DNA of 64,000 nt. It comes from Arthrobacter sp. FW306-07-I (lineage in GTDB: Bacteria; Actinomycetota; Actinomycetes; Actinomycetales; Micrococcaceae). The stretch spans positions 2,790,001-2,854,000 of the forward strand of contig NZ_CP084550.1 of assembly GCF_021800405.1 (NCBI RefSeq), read 5' to 3'. How positions within the stretch are numbered: position 1 is the stretch's first letter; every line of letters starts with the position of its first letter. Both the position numbers and the translations under genes were made by a program. This document shows positions 53,167 through 62,435 of this stretch, one piece after another. Below the pieces are notes generated by a model. That model saw only the letters and a list, made by a program, of their open reading frames with translations, searched no databases and had not been told where the DNA came from.

Positions 53167-53894
53167 CTCCCGCAGAGCAAGCCCACCGCACCCTGGTGAT
53201 CATGCCGGCCTGGAATGAATCGGAGTCCATCGGCAACACCATCCGGGAAGTGTTCGAGTTTGGCCCCGACTGCAGCGTCCTCGTAGTGGACGACGGTTCA
53301 CGCGACAACACTGCGCAGGTCGCCCGTGCGGCGGGTGCGCTGGTCGTGCAGCTCCCTTTCAACATGGGTGTGGGCGGCGCCATGAGGACCGGTTTTAAGT
53401 ACGCCAAGATGCACGGCTACTCGCAAGTCATTCAGGTCGACTCCGATGGCCAGCACGATCCACGCGATATCAAGGCCGTGCTCGACGGGCTCCAGGAAGC
53501 CGACATCGTCATTGGTGCCCGCTTCGCGGAAAAAGGAAATTACACTGTCCGGGGGCCCCGCAAGTGGGCCATGAATGTTCTGGCCTGGACCATTTCCCGG
53601 ATCGCGGGCACCCGGCTCACAGACGTGACGTCGGGTTTTCGCGCTGCCAATGCCAAGGCCATTCGACAGTACGTGGACCACTACCCGGCCGAATACCTGG
53701 GTGACACGATCGATTCACTGGTCGTAGCCATCCGGTCAGGATGTACGGTGCGCCAGGTTGGGGTTTCGATGCGGGAACGCCAAGGCGGCACTCCCAGCCA
53801 CGATCCGGTCAAGGCCGCCATCTATCTGGGCCGGTCAGCATTCGCCCTCCTCTTCGCTTTGACGCGCAAGAGGAATGAACCGTCGTCCAACTAG
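53163..53894 (+). CDS. GT2 glycosyltransferase, DPM1/polyprenyl-phosphate type
   Basis: 243 residues. GT-A fold of the dolichyl/polyprenyl-phosphate sugar synthase group: LVIMPAWNESESIGNTIREV, VLVVDDGSRDNT, FNMGVGGAMRTGFKYA, VIQVDSDGQHDP (DxD) and the acceptor-site segment TDVTSGFRAANAKAI. No membrane helices; these come from a partner, and the next gene (DUF2304) supplies one. Probably loads a sugar onto undecaprenyl phosphate. Confidence 0.9.
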   Translation: MTPAEQAHRTLVIMPAWNESESIGNTIREVFEFGPDCSVLVVDDGSRDNTAQVARAAGALVVQLPFNMGVGGAMRTGFKYAKMHGYSQVIQVDSDGQHDPRDIKAVLDGLQEADIVIGARFAEKGNYTVRGPRKWAMNVLAWTISRIAGTRLTDVTSGFRAANAKAIRQYVDHYPAEYLGDTIDSLVVAIRSGCTVRQVGVSMRERQGGTPSHDPVKAAIYLGRSAFALLFALTRKRNEPSSN

Positions 53895-53902
53895 GAGTTT
53901 CC

Positions 53903-54316
53903 ATGGCCACCCTCGTTGGCTTCATTTTTGTGCTCGTTATTTTGCTTATCATCTTCGAGATGCTGCGGCGCCGTCACCTGCGGGAGAAGTACGCCGTCAT
54001 CTGGATCATCATCGGCGTCGGCGTGCTGGTGCTGGTGGCATTTCCCCAGCTTCTCTTCTGGTCCAGCAGCGTGCTCGGAGTCAAAGTTCCATCGAACCTT
54101 CTGTTCGCGATTGCACTCGTACTGCTGGTGTCGGTCTGCCTGCACCTCTCCTTCGAGCAGTCACAGGCGGAGGATGAAATCCGGGTTCTGGCGGAAGAGG
54201 TAGGCATTCTCCGCCTCAAAGTGGAGGAACTCGAAACGGGCCGGCTGCAGGGTGGCAATGCCGCCGGCGGTGGGCAGCTTCCGCCGGAAGTTCGCCCCCA
54301 GGAGCCAACGCCTTAA
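53903..54316 (+). CDS. DUF2304 small membrane protein
   Basis: 137 residues with three hydrophobic helices (VGFIFVLVILLIIFEML, YAVIWIIIGVGVLVLVAF, NLLFAIALVLLVSVCLHL) and a cytoplasmic coiled-coil tail (EQSQAEDEIRVLAEEVGILRLKVEELE). DUF2304 genes often follow DPM1-like glycosyltransferase genes, as here; a role as membrane anchor for that enzyme is inferred. GGAG six bases before the ATG. Confidence 0.9.
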   Translation: MATLVGFIFVLVILLIIFEMLRRRHLREKYAVIWIIIGVGVLVLVAFPQLLFWSSSVLGVKVPSNLLFAIALVLLVSVCLHLSFEQSQAEDEIRVLAEEVGILRLKVEELETGRLQGGNAAGGGQLPPEVRPQEPTP

Positions 54317-54321
54317 AAGGA

Positions 54322-54360
54322 CCAGGTGGCTGCTCGGTATCACCGGGCAGCCACCTGGCC
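54322..54360. terminator. Terminator between convergent DUF2304 and GT2 genes
   Basis: Perfect 12-bp stem CCAGGTGGCTGC (54322-54333) and GCAGCCACCTGG (54347-54358) with a 13-base loop. Confidence 0.8.
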
Positions 54361-54375
54361 GTTAAACGAAACTTT

Positions 54376-55257
54376 CTACGAGACCACGTGTTTCAACAGC
54401 CTCGGCAGCGAGTCTGTTTTCCCGATCATCAAAGACCGGGCCACCAAAGTAGCGGCGTTCAAGCGTGATGTTGTGTGGAAGGCCGCTGCCCGTGCTGTGG
54501 CGTTCCACCCAAGTTCGCGGAAGCGGCGCGCCTGGCCCTCAAAGAAGGCACGTTCTTCATCGAACCGTCGCCCGTCGAGGGCCTTGACCGACGAGTCCGA
54601 CGCCGAGTGCCGGCGGTAGAGGAATGACAGGGTGGGGTCTACCACCATGGAACCGCCTTCGGCCGCGATATCAAGCAGCAAAGCGAGGTCCTGGACCACA
54701 TGCAGGCCTTCGGTAAACCCGATACGACGGATTACGTCCGTTCGCCACGCCAGAGACGGGAAGTAAGCCCAGTCCGCACGGACAAGGCTAGTGGCCATTC
54801 TTTCACCCTGGAGCAGCACCGTCTCTTTGGTGGACGGAGCGTATACCTTCTTGACGATGTCCACGAGAGGGGAGCAAGCGCGGCCCTGCTCATCGATGAC
54901 CTGCACACCCGGCTGCACAACGCTCGCCTCGGGATAGGCGTCAAACGCGCGGGAGACAACGTCGAGATAGTTGGGCAACATAATGTCGTCCGCGCCCATC
55001 ACGACGACAATCGGCGCTTCAGCCAGTTCGAGCGCCTTGCGGTAGTTGCCATTGGCGCCGAGGTTTGTTTCGTTCTTCCGGTACGTTACCCGGGGGTCGG
55101 TCATTGATTCGAACCAGCGCTGGGGTTCCGGGCTGGGGTACCCGTCGTCGACCACGATGAGACGCCAATCCTCGAACTGCTGGCTCATGACGCTCTGGGC
55201 CGCAAGTTTCATCAGGTCGACGTCCCCATAGTAGGGAAGCAATACATCAATGGCCAT
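54376..55257 (-). CDS. GT2 family glycosyltransferase
   Basis: 293 residues. GT-A fold: MAIDVLLPYYGDVDLMKLAAQSV, LIVVDDGYPSPEPQRWFES, NLGANGNYRKALELAEAPIVVVMGADDIM (with a Gly-Ala-Asp-Asp in the DxD position). ATG at 55257 chosen because the GT fold begins there; AAGGA is 11 bases upstream, rather far. Only gene of the cluster on the minus strand between 53 and 59 kb. Sugar and acceptor unknown. Confidence 0.88.
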   Translation of the reverse strand: MAIDVLLPYYGDVDLMKLAAQSVMSQQFEDWRLIVVDDGYPSPEPQRWFESMTDPRVTYRKNETNLGANGNYRKALELAEAPIVVVMGADDIMLPNYLDVVSRAFDAYPEASVVQPGVQVIDEQGRACSPLVDIVKKVYAPSTKETVLLQGERMATSLVRADWAYFPSLAWRTDVIRRIGFTEGLHVVQDLALLLDIAAEGGSMVVDPTLSFLYRRHSASDSSVKALDGRRFDEERAFFEGQARRFRELGWNATARAAAFHTTSRLNAATLVARSLMIGKTDSLPRLLKHVVS

Positions 55258-55495
55258 GTGCCAGGTAGGTCCTTTTCTTGAAGATACAGAGTGTTGGATC
55301 TGTCTGCCCGGAGATGAGCACCTCGACAATGCTACCGCGTCGCCACTGGCCGCCCCTTTCCGGAAGCCTGTTCGACTTGCTGGAAGAGGCAAATGGAGGC
55401 CCCTCTGAACCGACGATAGACTGGAGCCTGCTGTCTGACAGTTCCCTGACGCATTGGAACGGTCTATTTGATGAAGCGAGAAGGAACGATAAGAC

Positions 55496-56425
55496 GTGAC
55501 GCACCGGAGTGACCCGCGTGTGGCGGCTGTTATTTCAGCCTTCCACCCTCCCCAGGACCTTCCCCAGAGGGTGAGAGACCTCAGCAAGCAAGTCATTCAC
55601 ACGGTTGTGGTCGACGACGGATCGGACCTCGAGCGGAACAGCAGCGTGTTGCGGGAATTGGAAGACCTCGGTTGCACCGTAATTCGGATGCCGGGCAACG
55701 TTGGAATTGCGGCAGCACTGAATGCAGGTATAGAGGCCGCGATTGAGTCCTGGTCCCCCGACTTCGTGGTGACCCTCGACCAGGACTCTGCCCTTGATCC
55801 TGGCTACATCGCAGCAGCTCTGGACACGTATGCGGAAGCCCGGGCCAACGGCATCAACGCCGGCCTGGTGAGCGCCCAGTCGCATAATGGCCTGAACGTC
55901 CCGCTGCTCACCAAAAGGGCTCGTTTTCCCGAAGCGTTCGATCCCCTCCAGTCGGGAGCCGTTATCCCGGTGTCCACTTTCAAGACTGCCGGAATGCTTG
56001 ACGAGAGGCTTTTCATCGACTGTGTCGACTCCGAGTTCAATCTTCGTGTGAGGTCCCACGGGCTGGCCACCCTGGTCGGAAAGGGATGCAATATGACGCA
56101 TGCGTTGGGCCACGCACAGCCTATGATGCTTTTCGGCTGGCACGTGACAGTGTTGGGCGTCAAGCGCCACGTGCATTCGCATGCCCCTTTCCGGGTGTAC
56201 TACATGACCAGGAACAGCATCTACCTCTGGCGGCAGTATGGTGCGAGATTCCCTGTGTGGCTGATCCGCAGACTCCGCTTCCAGGCCGAAAGCGACGTAT
56301 TCAGGTTGCTTTACGGAGCCAACCGAAAAGGACAGTACCAGGCATTTATCCGGGGCTGTTTGGACGGGTGGCTCGGACGCCTTGGAAAGATTGACGCCGC
56401 CTTCCAGCGGAAGATCAGCGCATGA
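55496..56425 (+). CDS. GT2 family glycosyltransferase, rhamnosyltransferase-like
   Basis: 309 residues. VAAVISAFHPPQDLPQRV, TVVVDDGSDLERNSS, NVGIAAALNAGIEAA and TLDQDSALDPGYI (DQDS) match the rhamnosyltransferase branch of GT2, and LDERLFIDCVDSEFNLRVRSHG with HALGH follow. With dTDP-rhamnose made nearby, rhamnose is the probable donor. GTG start; the stop overlaps the next GT gene (ATGA). Confidence 0.88.
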   Translation: MTHRSDPRVAAVISAFHPPQDLPQRVRDLSKQVIHTVVVDDGSDLERNSSVLRELEDLGCTVIRMPGNVGIAAALNAGIEAAIESWSPDFVVTLDQDSALDPGYIAAALDTYAEARANGINAGLVSAQSHNGLNVPLLTKRARFPEAFDPLQSGAVIPVSTFKTAGMLDERLFIDCVDSEFNLRVRSHGLATLVGKGCNMTHALGHAQPMMLFGWHVTVLGVKRHVHSHAPFRVYYMTRNSIYLWRQYGARFPVWLIRRLRFQAESDVFRLLYGANRKGQYQAFIRGCLDGWLGRLGKIDAAFQRKISA

Positions 56426-57165
56426 ACGCGAATGCGCCCGTGCGGGTCTCCGTTTGCATGGCAACGTACAACGGCCAGGAATTTGTTGCGGAACAAGTGG
56501 AATCCATCCTTGCGCAGTTAACTTCCATGGACGAACTCATCATTGTTGACGATGCGTCCACTGACGGCACGCTCGACGTCGTCCGTGGCTTCGACGATCC
56601 CCGCATCGTCTTCCTGCCCAGCAAGGAAAACAGGGGGTACGTCGCCAGTTTTGAAAAGGCGATAACCGCCAGCAGGGGCGAATACATCATGCTGTCGGAC
56701 CAGGACGACGTGTGGCCTGCCGGACGCGTGGAAACTCTGGTCAACGCCCTTCAAGAGAAGAACTTTGCCGCAAGCAACTTCACCGTTTTCGGAGGCCCGG
56801 CAAACAGGTACCACAAGATTCAGCTGAAAGAATCCGACAGCCGGCGGTGGGTGGCAAACATCATCACCACCTGGATTGGGGTGCGGCCATACTACGGGTG
56901 CACCATGGCTTTCCGTGCTGCCGCGAAAAAACTGATACTTCCTTTTCCGGACTTCCTGACCGAGACGCACGATCAGTGGATCGCCATCGTGGCCAACCTT
57001 AACCAAGACATGATCCATGTTGAGGCGCCGACTGTTGCACGCCGCCTGCATGACGAGAACACGACCCCCAAGTCACGCCGGCCCACCGCGGTGATTCTGC
57101 GTGCGAGAATCATGCTTCTTCGCGCGTTCTTCGTGGCCCTGGGCAGGAGGGTCCGGACCAGATGA
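56422..57165 (+). CDS. GT2 family glycosyltransferase
   Basis: 247 residues. RVSVCMATYNGQEFVAEQVESIL, LIIVDDASTDGTLDVVRG, DPRIVFLPSKENRGYVASFEKAI and MLSDQDDVWPAGRV (DQDD) place it with WaaE/rhamnosyl-type GT2 enzymes. ATG overlaps the upstream stop and its own stop overlaps the next gene, so three glycosyltransferases are translated as a coupled series. Confidence 0.9.
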   Translation: MNANAPVRVSVCMATYNGQEFVAEQVESILAQLTSMDELIIVDDASTDGTLDVVRGFDDPRIVFLPSKENRGYVASFEKAITASRGEYIMLSDQDDVWPAGRVETLVNALQEKNFAASNFTVFGGPANRYHKIQLKESDSRRWVANIITTWIGVRPYYGCTMAFRAAAKKLILPFPDFLTETHDQWIAIVANLNQDMIHVEAPTVARRLHDENTTPKSRRPTAVILRARIMLLRAFFVALGRRVRTR

Positions 57166-58211
57166 CCTCCGGGCACAATGCAGACTCGATACTCCCCTCC
57201 CCGGACAGCTACGCGGGCAGCTTCGGTGCGGTGGCACTTGCCGCCTACCAGCCGGACGAGCCAATGTTCGCCCGCCAGCTCAAATCCATCCAGGCGCAGA
57301 CCCACAAGGACTTTGTTTGCCTCATTTCCGTGGATGGCGATTACCAGCCTGTTGAGGCCATGGTGCGCCGGGCATGCGGCGACGATGCGCGCTTCCAGGT
57401 GCTCGGCTACGAAAGCCGGCTCGGATTCCACCACAACTTCGAGCGTGCCCTGGAAGCAGTCCCGGAAGCAGCGCGCTGGGTTGCCCTCAGCGACCAGGAC
57501 GACTATTGGTACCCGGGCAAACTCGAAGCATTGCTCCCCCATCTGGATGATTCCGCACTGGTGACAGGCCAGGCACGGGTAGTGACACCGGAGATTTCGA
57601 CAGCCGATCAGGATCCTGCGAAAGGAACCCTGACCGACAGGCGCAACGTCGGTGCCGCCGACCTCATTGCCAACAACCAGGTGACGGGGTCTCTGTGTGT
57701 GTTCCGCCGCGAACTTCTTGACGTAGCCCTCCCCTTTCCATCGCTCGCTGCGCCGTCCCAATATCACGATCACTGGATCGGACTCTGTGCGCTTGCTTTC
57801 GGGGGAATCAGCATCCAGAACGACGTGTTGCAGGACTACATCCAGCACAGCGGCAATGTGGTGGGCGAGTCGCGGCAGAGCCTGCCCACGTCGATCCGCA
57901 ACACCCTTCGGTTCGTCAAGCGCTATGAAGGAAGCACGAGGCCCCGCAGTATCTGCAGCATCATCTATAAGACAGGACTTGGTTGGCGCACGCTCATGGC
58001 CCGGACCCTGCTGGAACGGTCCGGGACCGTGGACCAATCTTCCTGCCCCGGCTTGCAGGAAGCGCTGAGGACCTATGGGCAGCCCCGAGCTTGGCGCCTG
58101 CTTCGTTGCCTTTTAGGTGGCGTGCTCCGTAAGAACGTGGCACCGATCCGCGCGTTGGAGATTTACCTCGGTGTGATTCTCCCGCGGATGCCGCTCGGCA
58201 CGGCCACTTAG
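57162..58211 (+). CDS. GT2 family glycosyltransferase
   Basis: 349 residues. Core motifs ALAAYQPDEPMFARQLKSIQAQ, CLISVDGDYQP and ALSDQDDYWYPGKLEALL (DQDD). Similar in plan to the preceding gene but about 100 residues longer at the C-terminus, with a basic helical region (RVLRFVKRYEG-like). Last of three coupled GT genes. Confidence 0.88.
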   Translation: MTSGHNADSILPSPDSYAGSFGAVALAAYQPDEPMFARQLKSIQAQTHKDFVCLISVDGDYQPVEAMVRRACGDDARFQVLGYESRLGFHHNFERALEAVPEAARWVALSDQDDYWYPGKLEALLPHLDDSALVTGQARVVTPEISTADQDPAKGTLTDRRNVGAADLIANNQVTGSLCVFRRELLDVALPFPSLAAPSQYHDHWIGLCALAFGGISIQNDVLQDYIQHSGNVVGESRQSLPTSIRNTLRFVKRYEGSTRPRSICSIIYKTGLGWRTLMARTLLERSGTVDQSSCPGLQEALRTYGQPRAWRLLRCLLGGVLRKNVAPIRALEIYLGVILPRMPLGTAT

Positions 58212-58352
58212 TCAAAGCCGGCCCCTGCCCCTGCTGCGGGTTTCACCGTTCCGCGGCAGCGGGTGTCCGGGCGACGTTCCGGCTCCCTCTTGGAAAAATA
58301 CGGTCACGCCACGCAGCAGGCTTGCAGTACTAATCGAAGGAAGTGCTTGAGT

Positions 58353-59564
58353 ATGAAAGCCGTGTTGTTGAGGCTTGCCGGTTTTACGGGCTTACCCCTG
58401 TTATCGCTCGTAACGCCGTTCCTACTCCTGCCCATTTTGTCCCGAGTTGCCGGAGAAGGAGGTTGGTCGAGCCTTGTATCCGGGCAGGCCATCGGCGCCT
58501 TTGGTGGTGCTGTGATTGCCTGGGGATGGACTACAGTCGGTCCGGTCGAAATAGCCCAGAACCCCTCTCCTCTCCACAGAGCAGAGGTTTACAGGGAGAG
58601 CATCAGAACCCGTCTGGTCCTCTCAGCGGTGGTATTTCCCGCGGTCTTCGCTTTGGCGTGGCAGTTGGCTGCCCCCGAGCATCGCTATGACGGCGCAGCA
58701 ATGTCCCTAACGACTGCAGTGGTTGGCCTGTCACCGGCATGGTTTTGCATAGGGGTTGGAAAGCCAACGCTGCTTGCGACCTTTGATACTCTGCCCCGGG
58801 TGGCGGCAACCCTTGTTGCGGTCCCAACAATACTGGTGACCAAGGAGATCTGGCTCTATCCAGTCATACTGCTGGCTGCTGTTGGGATAAGTCTTGTGGT
58901 CTTCCACAGACTCGTTGTTACGGAGAGGGGCAAAACGTTCACCTCTTGGCGTGGAACCACTAAGCATCTGCGCGGCCAATTCGGGCCGGCAGCGATCAGT
59001 CTCTCCGGTACCACGTACGCTGCAACACCTGTTCCGATCGCCCAGGCCTTCATTCCCAGCACGGTAGTGGCAGGGTTCGGCTCTGCCGATACCATCTACC
59101 GCTTTGGCCTCTTCTCGGTGATGGCTTTAGGCAATACCTTCCAGGGCTGGACTCTCGAACCGCAGGCCTCCAGCGCCAGGAAACGCCATACAGCCGCCGT
59201 CGCAGCCCACTTTGCGCTGGGCCTGGCTGGAGCTGTCTTCCTTGCCGCACTCGGTCCATTGACGTCGGAAATCCTGTTTGGTTCCGCTAACAAGGCCAGC
59301 CAGGCAACATGCGCACTCTACGGAGCCTCGTTTTTGTTTATTTCGGCCAGTTCTCCGTTTATTCGCAATCTCCTGTTGCCGCATGGCCGCCAGCGGCTGA
59401 TTCTGACTTGGACGGTTATTTCGGCCGTCATCGGCGTAAGCCTAATGTTCTCAACTGCAATCGCGGGGTGGATAGATGGGGTCGCGATGTCAATGGCAAT
59501 CAGTGAAGCAGTCCTTTTCCTTGGCTTACTGCTCCCTGGTCTCAGGACGCTTAGGGCTATATAA
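58353..59564 (+). CDS. Wzx-like polysaccharide flippase
   Basis: 403-residue membrane protein with about 12 hydrophobic segments and the MOP-superfamily/Wzx plan: FTGLPLLSLVTPFLLLPILSRVAG at helix 1 and SLTTAVVGLSPAWFCIGVGKP in the middle. It probably flips lipid-linked repeat units. ATG at 58353 with GAAGGAAG upstream. The coding sequence is visibly less G/C-rich than the flanks, common for surface-polysaccharide genes. Convergent with the DUF6541 gene, 17 bp away. Confidence 0.82.
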   Translation: MKAVLLRLAGFTGLPLLSLVTPFLLLPILSRVAGEGGWSSLVSGQAIGAFGGAVIAWGWTTVGPVEIAQNPSPLHRAEVYRESIRTRLVLSAVVFPAVFALAWQLAAPEHRYDGAAMSLTTAVVGLSPAWFCIGVGKPTLLATFDTLPRVAATLVAVPTILVTKEIWLYPVILLAAVGISLVVFHRLVVTERGKTFTSWRGTTKHLRGQFGPAAISLSGTTYAATPVPIAQAFIPSTVVAGFGSADTIYRFGLFSVMALGNTFQGWTLEPQASSARKRHTAAVAAHFALGLAGAVFLAALGPLTSEILFGSANKASQATCALYGASFLFISASSPFIRNLLLPHGRQRLILTWTVISAVIGVSLMFSTAIAGWIDGVAMSMAISEAVLFLGLLLPGLRTLRAI

Positions 59565-59581
59565 ATTCCAGGCTGCGCACG

Positions 59582-61603
59582 TCAGCTATCACACAGGTGC
59601 AGCTTGTAGAGCTTCGCTTCGCCTTCCGAGTCTTCCAACGTCGCCAGGCCGGAGGCGATGAGGTTGTCCAGCCCCTTGTATCCGTTGTCCCTGCCATGCA
59701 CTTCACGGTGACCAAAATCCAGGATGTAGTCGATGTTCAGCTTCCGGACCGCTGGGCAGGTGGCGGGATCATCTTTCGCAGGAGTAGGGCCGTTCAGGAG
59801 TGCTGCAGTCCCTTCTGGAACGGCACTGAGGATGTGCAGTTGGATCAGTTTGCGGTCGGCAAGCGCGTAGGCGAGTGAGCTGCCGTTCCATGGGTTTCCA
59901 ACCAGGACGGCATCCTTCGGCACTTCGTTCGGCAGCCGGTCAATCAGCTTCAGCTCATCCTGGGAGACCAGAGGCGAATCCGCGGCCAGCCGGTAGGAGC
60001 CTGCCATCGCATCCTGCGCCTGGCGCACATTCGCCCGCTGCGTGGCCGCACCCAGGGCCAGCACCATGAGGAGGCCGGCAACGGTCGAGTACGTCGCTAC
60101 CTGACGAACGCCGGCGCGATCAGTTGCAGCTCCTTCAGGCCTTGCCAACCGCTTCCGCTGCAAAGCCTCCATACCCCTCACGCTGCTCTTGAAGAACAGA
60201 TCCCAGATGCAAACTGCCCCGCGGGAGGCAAGCGGGATTGTCACCAGTGGCAAGAGCGCAGCAAGCCTCGGCGGGTCGTTGTACCAGATACCGGTCCAGT
60301 ACATCCTGAACTGGTCGGCGGGAAACGAACTGACAACCACGAACAGGAAACCCACCACAGCGTATGTACCCAGCCACCACAGCTGCCGGCGGGACCTAAT
60401 TGTCACGTAGATGCCGATAAGGGTCAGCGCCAGGACGGCCCAGCCGACCGGGCGTCCGATCGCCGAACTCGCGATCACCTCGCCGATGGCCTGTCCCGTG
60501 GTCTCCACGGGGGGCCAGAATGCCGCCTCGGCTGGAGGACGAACAAGGTTCCACAGAAGGCGGACAACCATTACGGTGCCCACCAGGACGGCGACCAGCG
60601 CGGCGAGATTCAGTGCGCGCCTGCGGCCGCGCGACGACGCAAGCGTCCGCGCCACCAGACGGACATAGACGTAGGCGGCGGCCGGCGTCATCATCGCTAT
60701 CCAGGCCATGGCGGCGCTGGGGTGGGCAAGGGAAAGACCCGGGAGCACAGCGAGCAGGACCAGCACCCCAATGAACCTGGAGCGAATCGGTGCTGGCGAC
60801 AAACCCAGTACCTCCACCGATATGCCCACGACCAGCGGCAAGAGTGCAACCGCGAGAAAGTTTGGGTAGAGCACCCCAAAGTCGAGGAGCGAGATTGGGA
60901 AGGCGCCAAAGGCTGCCGAGAGCACGCCGGCGGAGATGCAAATTGCTGGACGGTTCCCCCAAATAGCCTGCGCAAGGTAGATGCAGCCAAGCGGCCAAAC
61001 CAAAGCGGCCACCACAATATTGACGACGTTGACGGACGCGGGTATTCCTCCTCCACCGACGCTGACAAGCAGCGAGACAAGGTCGTGCCAGGCAGCAGGA
61101 TATGACGAGGCGCCCGTCATCGCATTAAGGGTCAAGGACGAGCCGGAACCCGTATCGAGGATGTACCGGATGGCGTTCAGGTGAAAAACATTGTCGAATG
61201 TCTGGGAAAAGGACTCCGGTTGCCCAATGGCTTTGATTAGTCGGCGCGAGACGAGCACCGCGGCCAGAATAACCGAGACCGCCGAAACAGCAAGGACACT
61301 CCACTGCGGTCTGCCACTGTGTCTGGCCCCAACTTTGTTGCTTTTCCGCGCAACCAAGAATGATGCAGCAAGAGCGAGTCCGGTCATGACAGCGGTTGTG
61401 CCCAGCACGGGAAGCAACGACCAGGAGAGCCCCAGGAAGGGAGCTGCAACAGCCGAAATTGCGACTATGGAGACGCTGATTCCCGGGGCCAGGGCGAAGA
61501 TGCGGAGTCCTTCGAGGCGGGCTGCAACGGCCACGGCGAGCCCCGGAATGAACAGCAGAACCAGTGCGAGGAGAAACTGCGGTACTGCGTCAAACCAGGA
61601 CAA
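59582..61603 (-). CDS. Large DUF6541-type membrane protein, possible GT-C glycosyltransferase or polymerase
   Basis: 673 residues, about 13 hydrophobic helices up to residue 515, then a soluble C-terminal part (about 530-673; SQDELKLIDRLPNEVPKDAVLVGNPWNGSSLAYALADRK). Begins MSWFDAVPQFLLALVLLFIPGLAVAV, as in DUF6541 proteins of actinobacteria. The many-helix plus extracellular tail layout resembles GT-C enzymes that use lipid-linked sugars. No Wzy was otherwise found, so a polymerase or sugar-adding role is plausible but unproven. Confidence 0.78.
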   Translation of the reverse strand: MSWFDAVPQFLLALVLLFIPGLAVAVAARLEGLRIFALAPGISVSIVAISAVAAPFLGLSWSLLPVLGTTAVMTGLALAASFLVARKSNKVGARHSGRPQWSVLAVSAVSVILAAVLVSRRLIKAIGQPESFSQTFDNVFHLNAIRYILDTGSGSSLTLNAMTGASSYPAAWHDLVSLLVSVGGGGIPASVNVVNIVVAALVWPLGCIYLAQAIWGNRPAICISAGVLSAAFGAFPISLLDFGVLYPNFLAVALLPLVVGISVEVLGLSPAPIRSRFIGVLVLLAVLPGLSLAHPSAAMAWIAMMTPAAAYVYVRLVARTLASSRGRRRALNLAALVAVLVGTVMVVRLLWNLVRPPAEAAFWPPVETTGQAIGEVIASSAIGRPVGWAVLALTLIGIYVTIRSRRQLWWLGTYAVVGFLFVVVSSFPADQFRMYWTGIWYNDPPRLAALLPLVTIPLASRGAVCIWDLFFKSSVRGMEALQRKRLARPEGAATDRAGVRQVATYSTVAGLLMVLALGAATQRANVRQAQDAMAGSYRLAADSPLVSQDELKLIDRLPNEVPKDAVLVGNPWNGSSLAYALADRKLIQLHILSAVPEGTAALLNGPTPAKDDPATCPAVRKLNIDYILDFGHREVHGRDNGYKGLDNLIASGLATLEDSEGEAKLYKLHLCDS

Positions 61604-61709
61604 GAATCCTCCGAAAAGTTACCGGCACGCGGGCCGAAGCGGCACCTCGTACCGCTGATTGTCAAACAAAATCTGCAAGCAGCTGATGACCTGCTGCGAA
61701 TTGCGCCCG

Positions 61710-62435
61710 TCAGGCTCTCAGGATCGAGACAGCCTCGTGAATGGGTCCATCAAATTTCACGTTACCGTGCTCCATCAGGATTCCCCGGTCACAGATGCGG
61801 GAAACCAGATCCAGGTCGTGGCTCACCACAACGAGTGTCTTTCCCTCGTGCGCCAGTTCCTGGATCTTGTCGATGCACTTACGCTGGAAAGGCTCGTCAC
61901 CGACCGCGAGGATCTCATCGATCAGGAAGACTTCCGGGTCTGTATGCACTGCGACCGAAAAAGCCAGGCGAAGGTACATCCCGGAAGAGTAGAACTTAAC
62001 CTCGGTGTCGATGAACTGGCCGATTTCGGAAAATTCGACAATATCGTCGAATCTCTCGTTGATCTGCTGTTCCGTCATTCCCAGAATGGCACCGTTGAGG
62101 AACACGTTGTCCCGCCCGGAGAGGTCGGGGTGGAACCCGGCGCCTACTTCGATGAGTCCCGCAACCCGGCCCCTCGTCTTTACCGTCCCCGTGTCTGGAA
62201 GCATGACGCCCGAAATATGCTTGAGCAGAGTGGACTTGCCTGAACCGTTCAGGCCCAGGAGCGCCACCGTTTCCCCCGCTTCGATGTCAACAGAAACGTT
62301 TTTGAGGGCGTGGAACTTCTCGGACAAATCCCCCTTGCGGCCCTTCAAAAGCCAAACGACGGCTTCCTTGATGGACCGGGTATGGCGCAGGACAAACTGC
62401 TTGCTGATATCGGAAACTTCGATTGCCTTAACCAC
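61710..62435 (-). CDS. Polysaccharide ABC exporter ATP-binding protein (Wzt/TagH-like)
   Basis: 241 residues. IEVSDISKQFVLRHTRSIKEAVVWLLKG start is typical of Wzt/TagH; Walker A GLNGSGKST, NVFLNGAILGMTEQQINERFDDIVEFSEIG, signature YSSGMYLRLAFSV and Walker B VFLIDEILAVGD. It ends soon after the core, with no C-terminal carbohydrate-binding domain, so chain-end recognition as in E. coli O9a Wzt is unlikely. GTG start directly after the permease stop (TAAGTG). Confidence 0.93.
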   Translation of the reverse strand: MVKAIEVSDISKQFVLRHTRSIKEAVVWLLKGRKGDLSEKFHALKNVSVDIEAGETVALLGLNGSGKSTLLKHISGVMLPDTGTVKTRGRVAGLIEVGAGFHPDLSGRDNVFLNGAILGMTEQQINERFDDIVEFSEIGQFIDTEVKFYSSGMYLRLAFSVAVHTDPEVFLIDEILAVGDEPFQRKCIDKIQELAHEGKTLVVVSHDLDLVSRICDRGILMEHGNVKFDGPIHEAVSILRA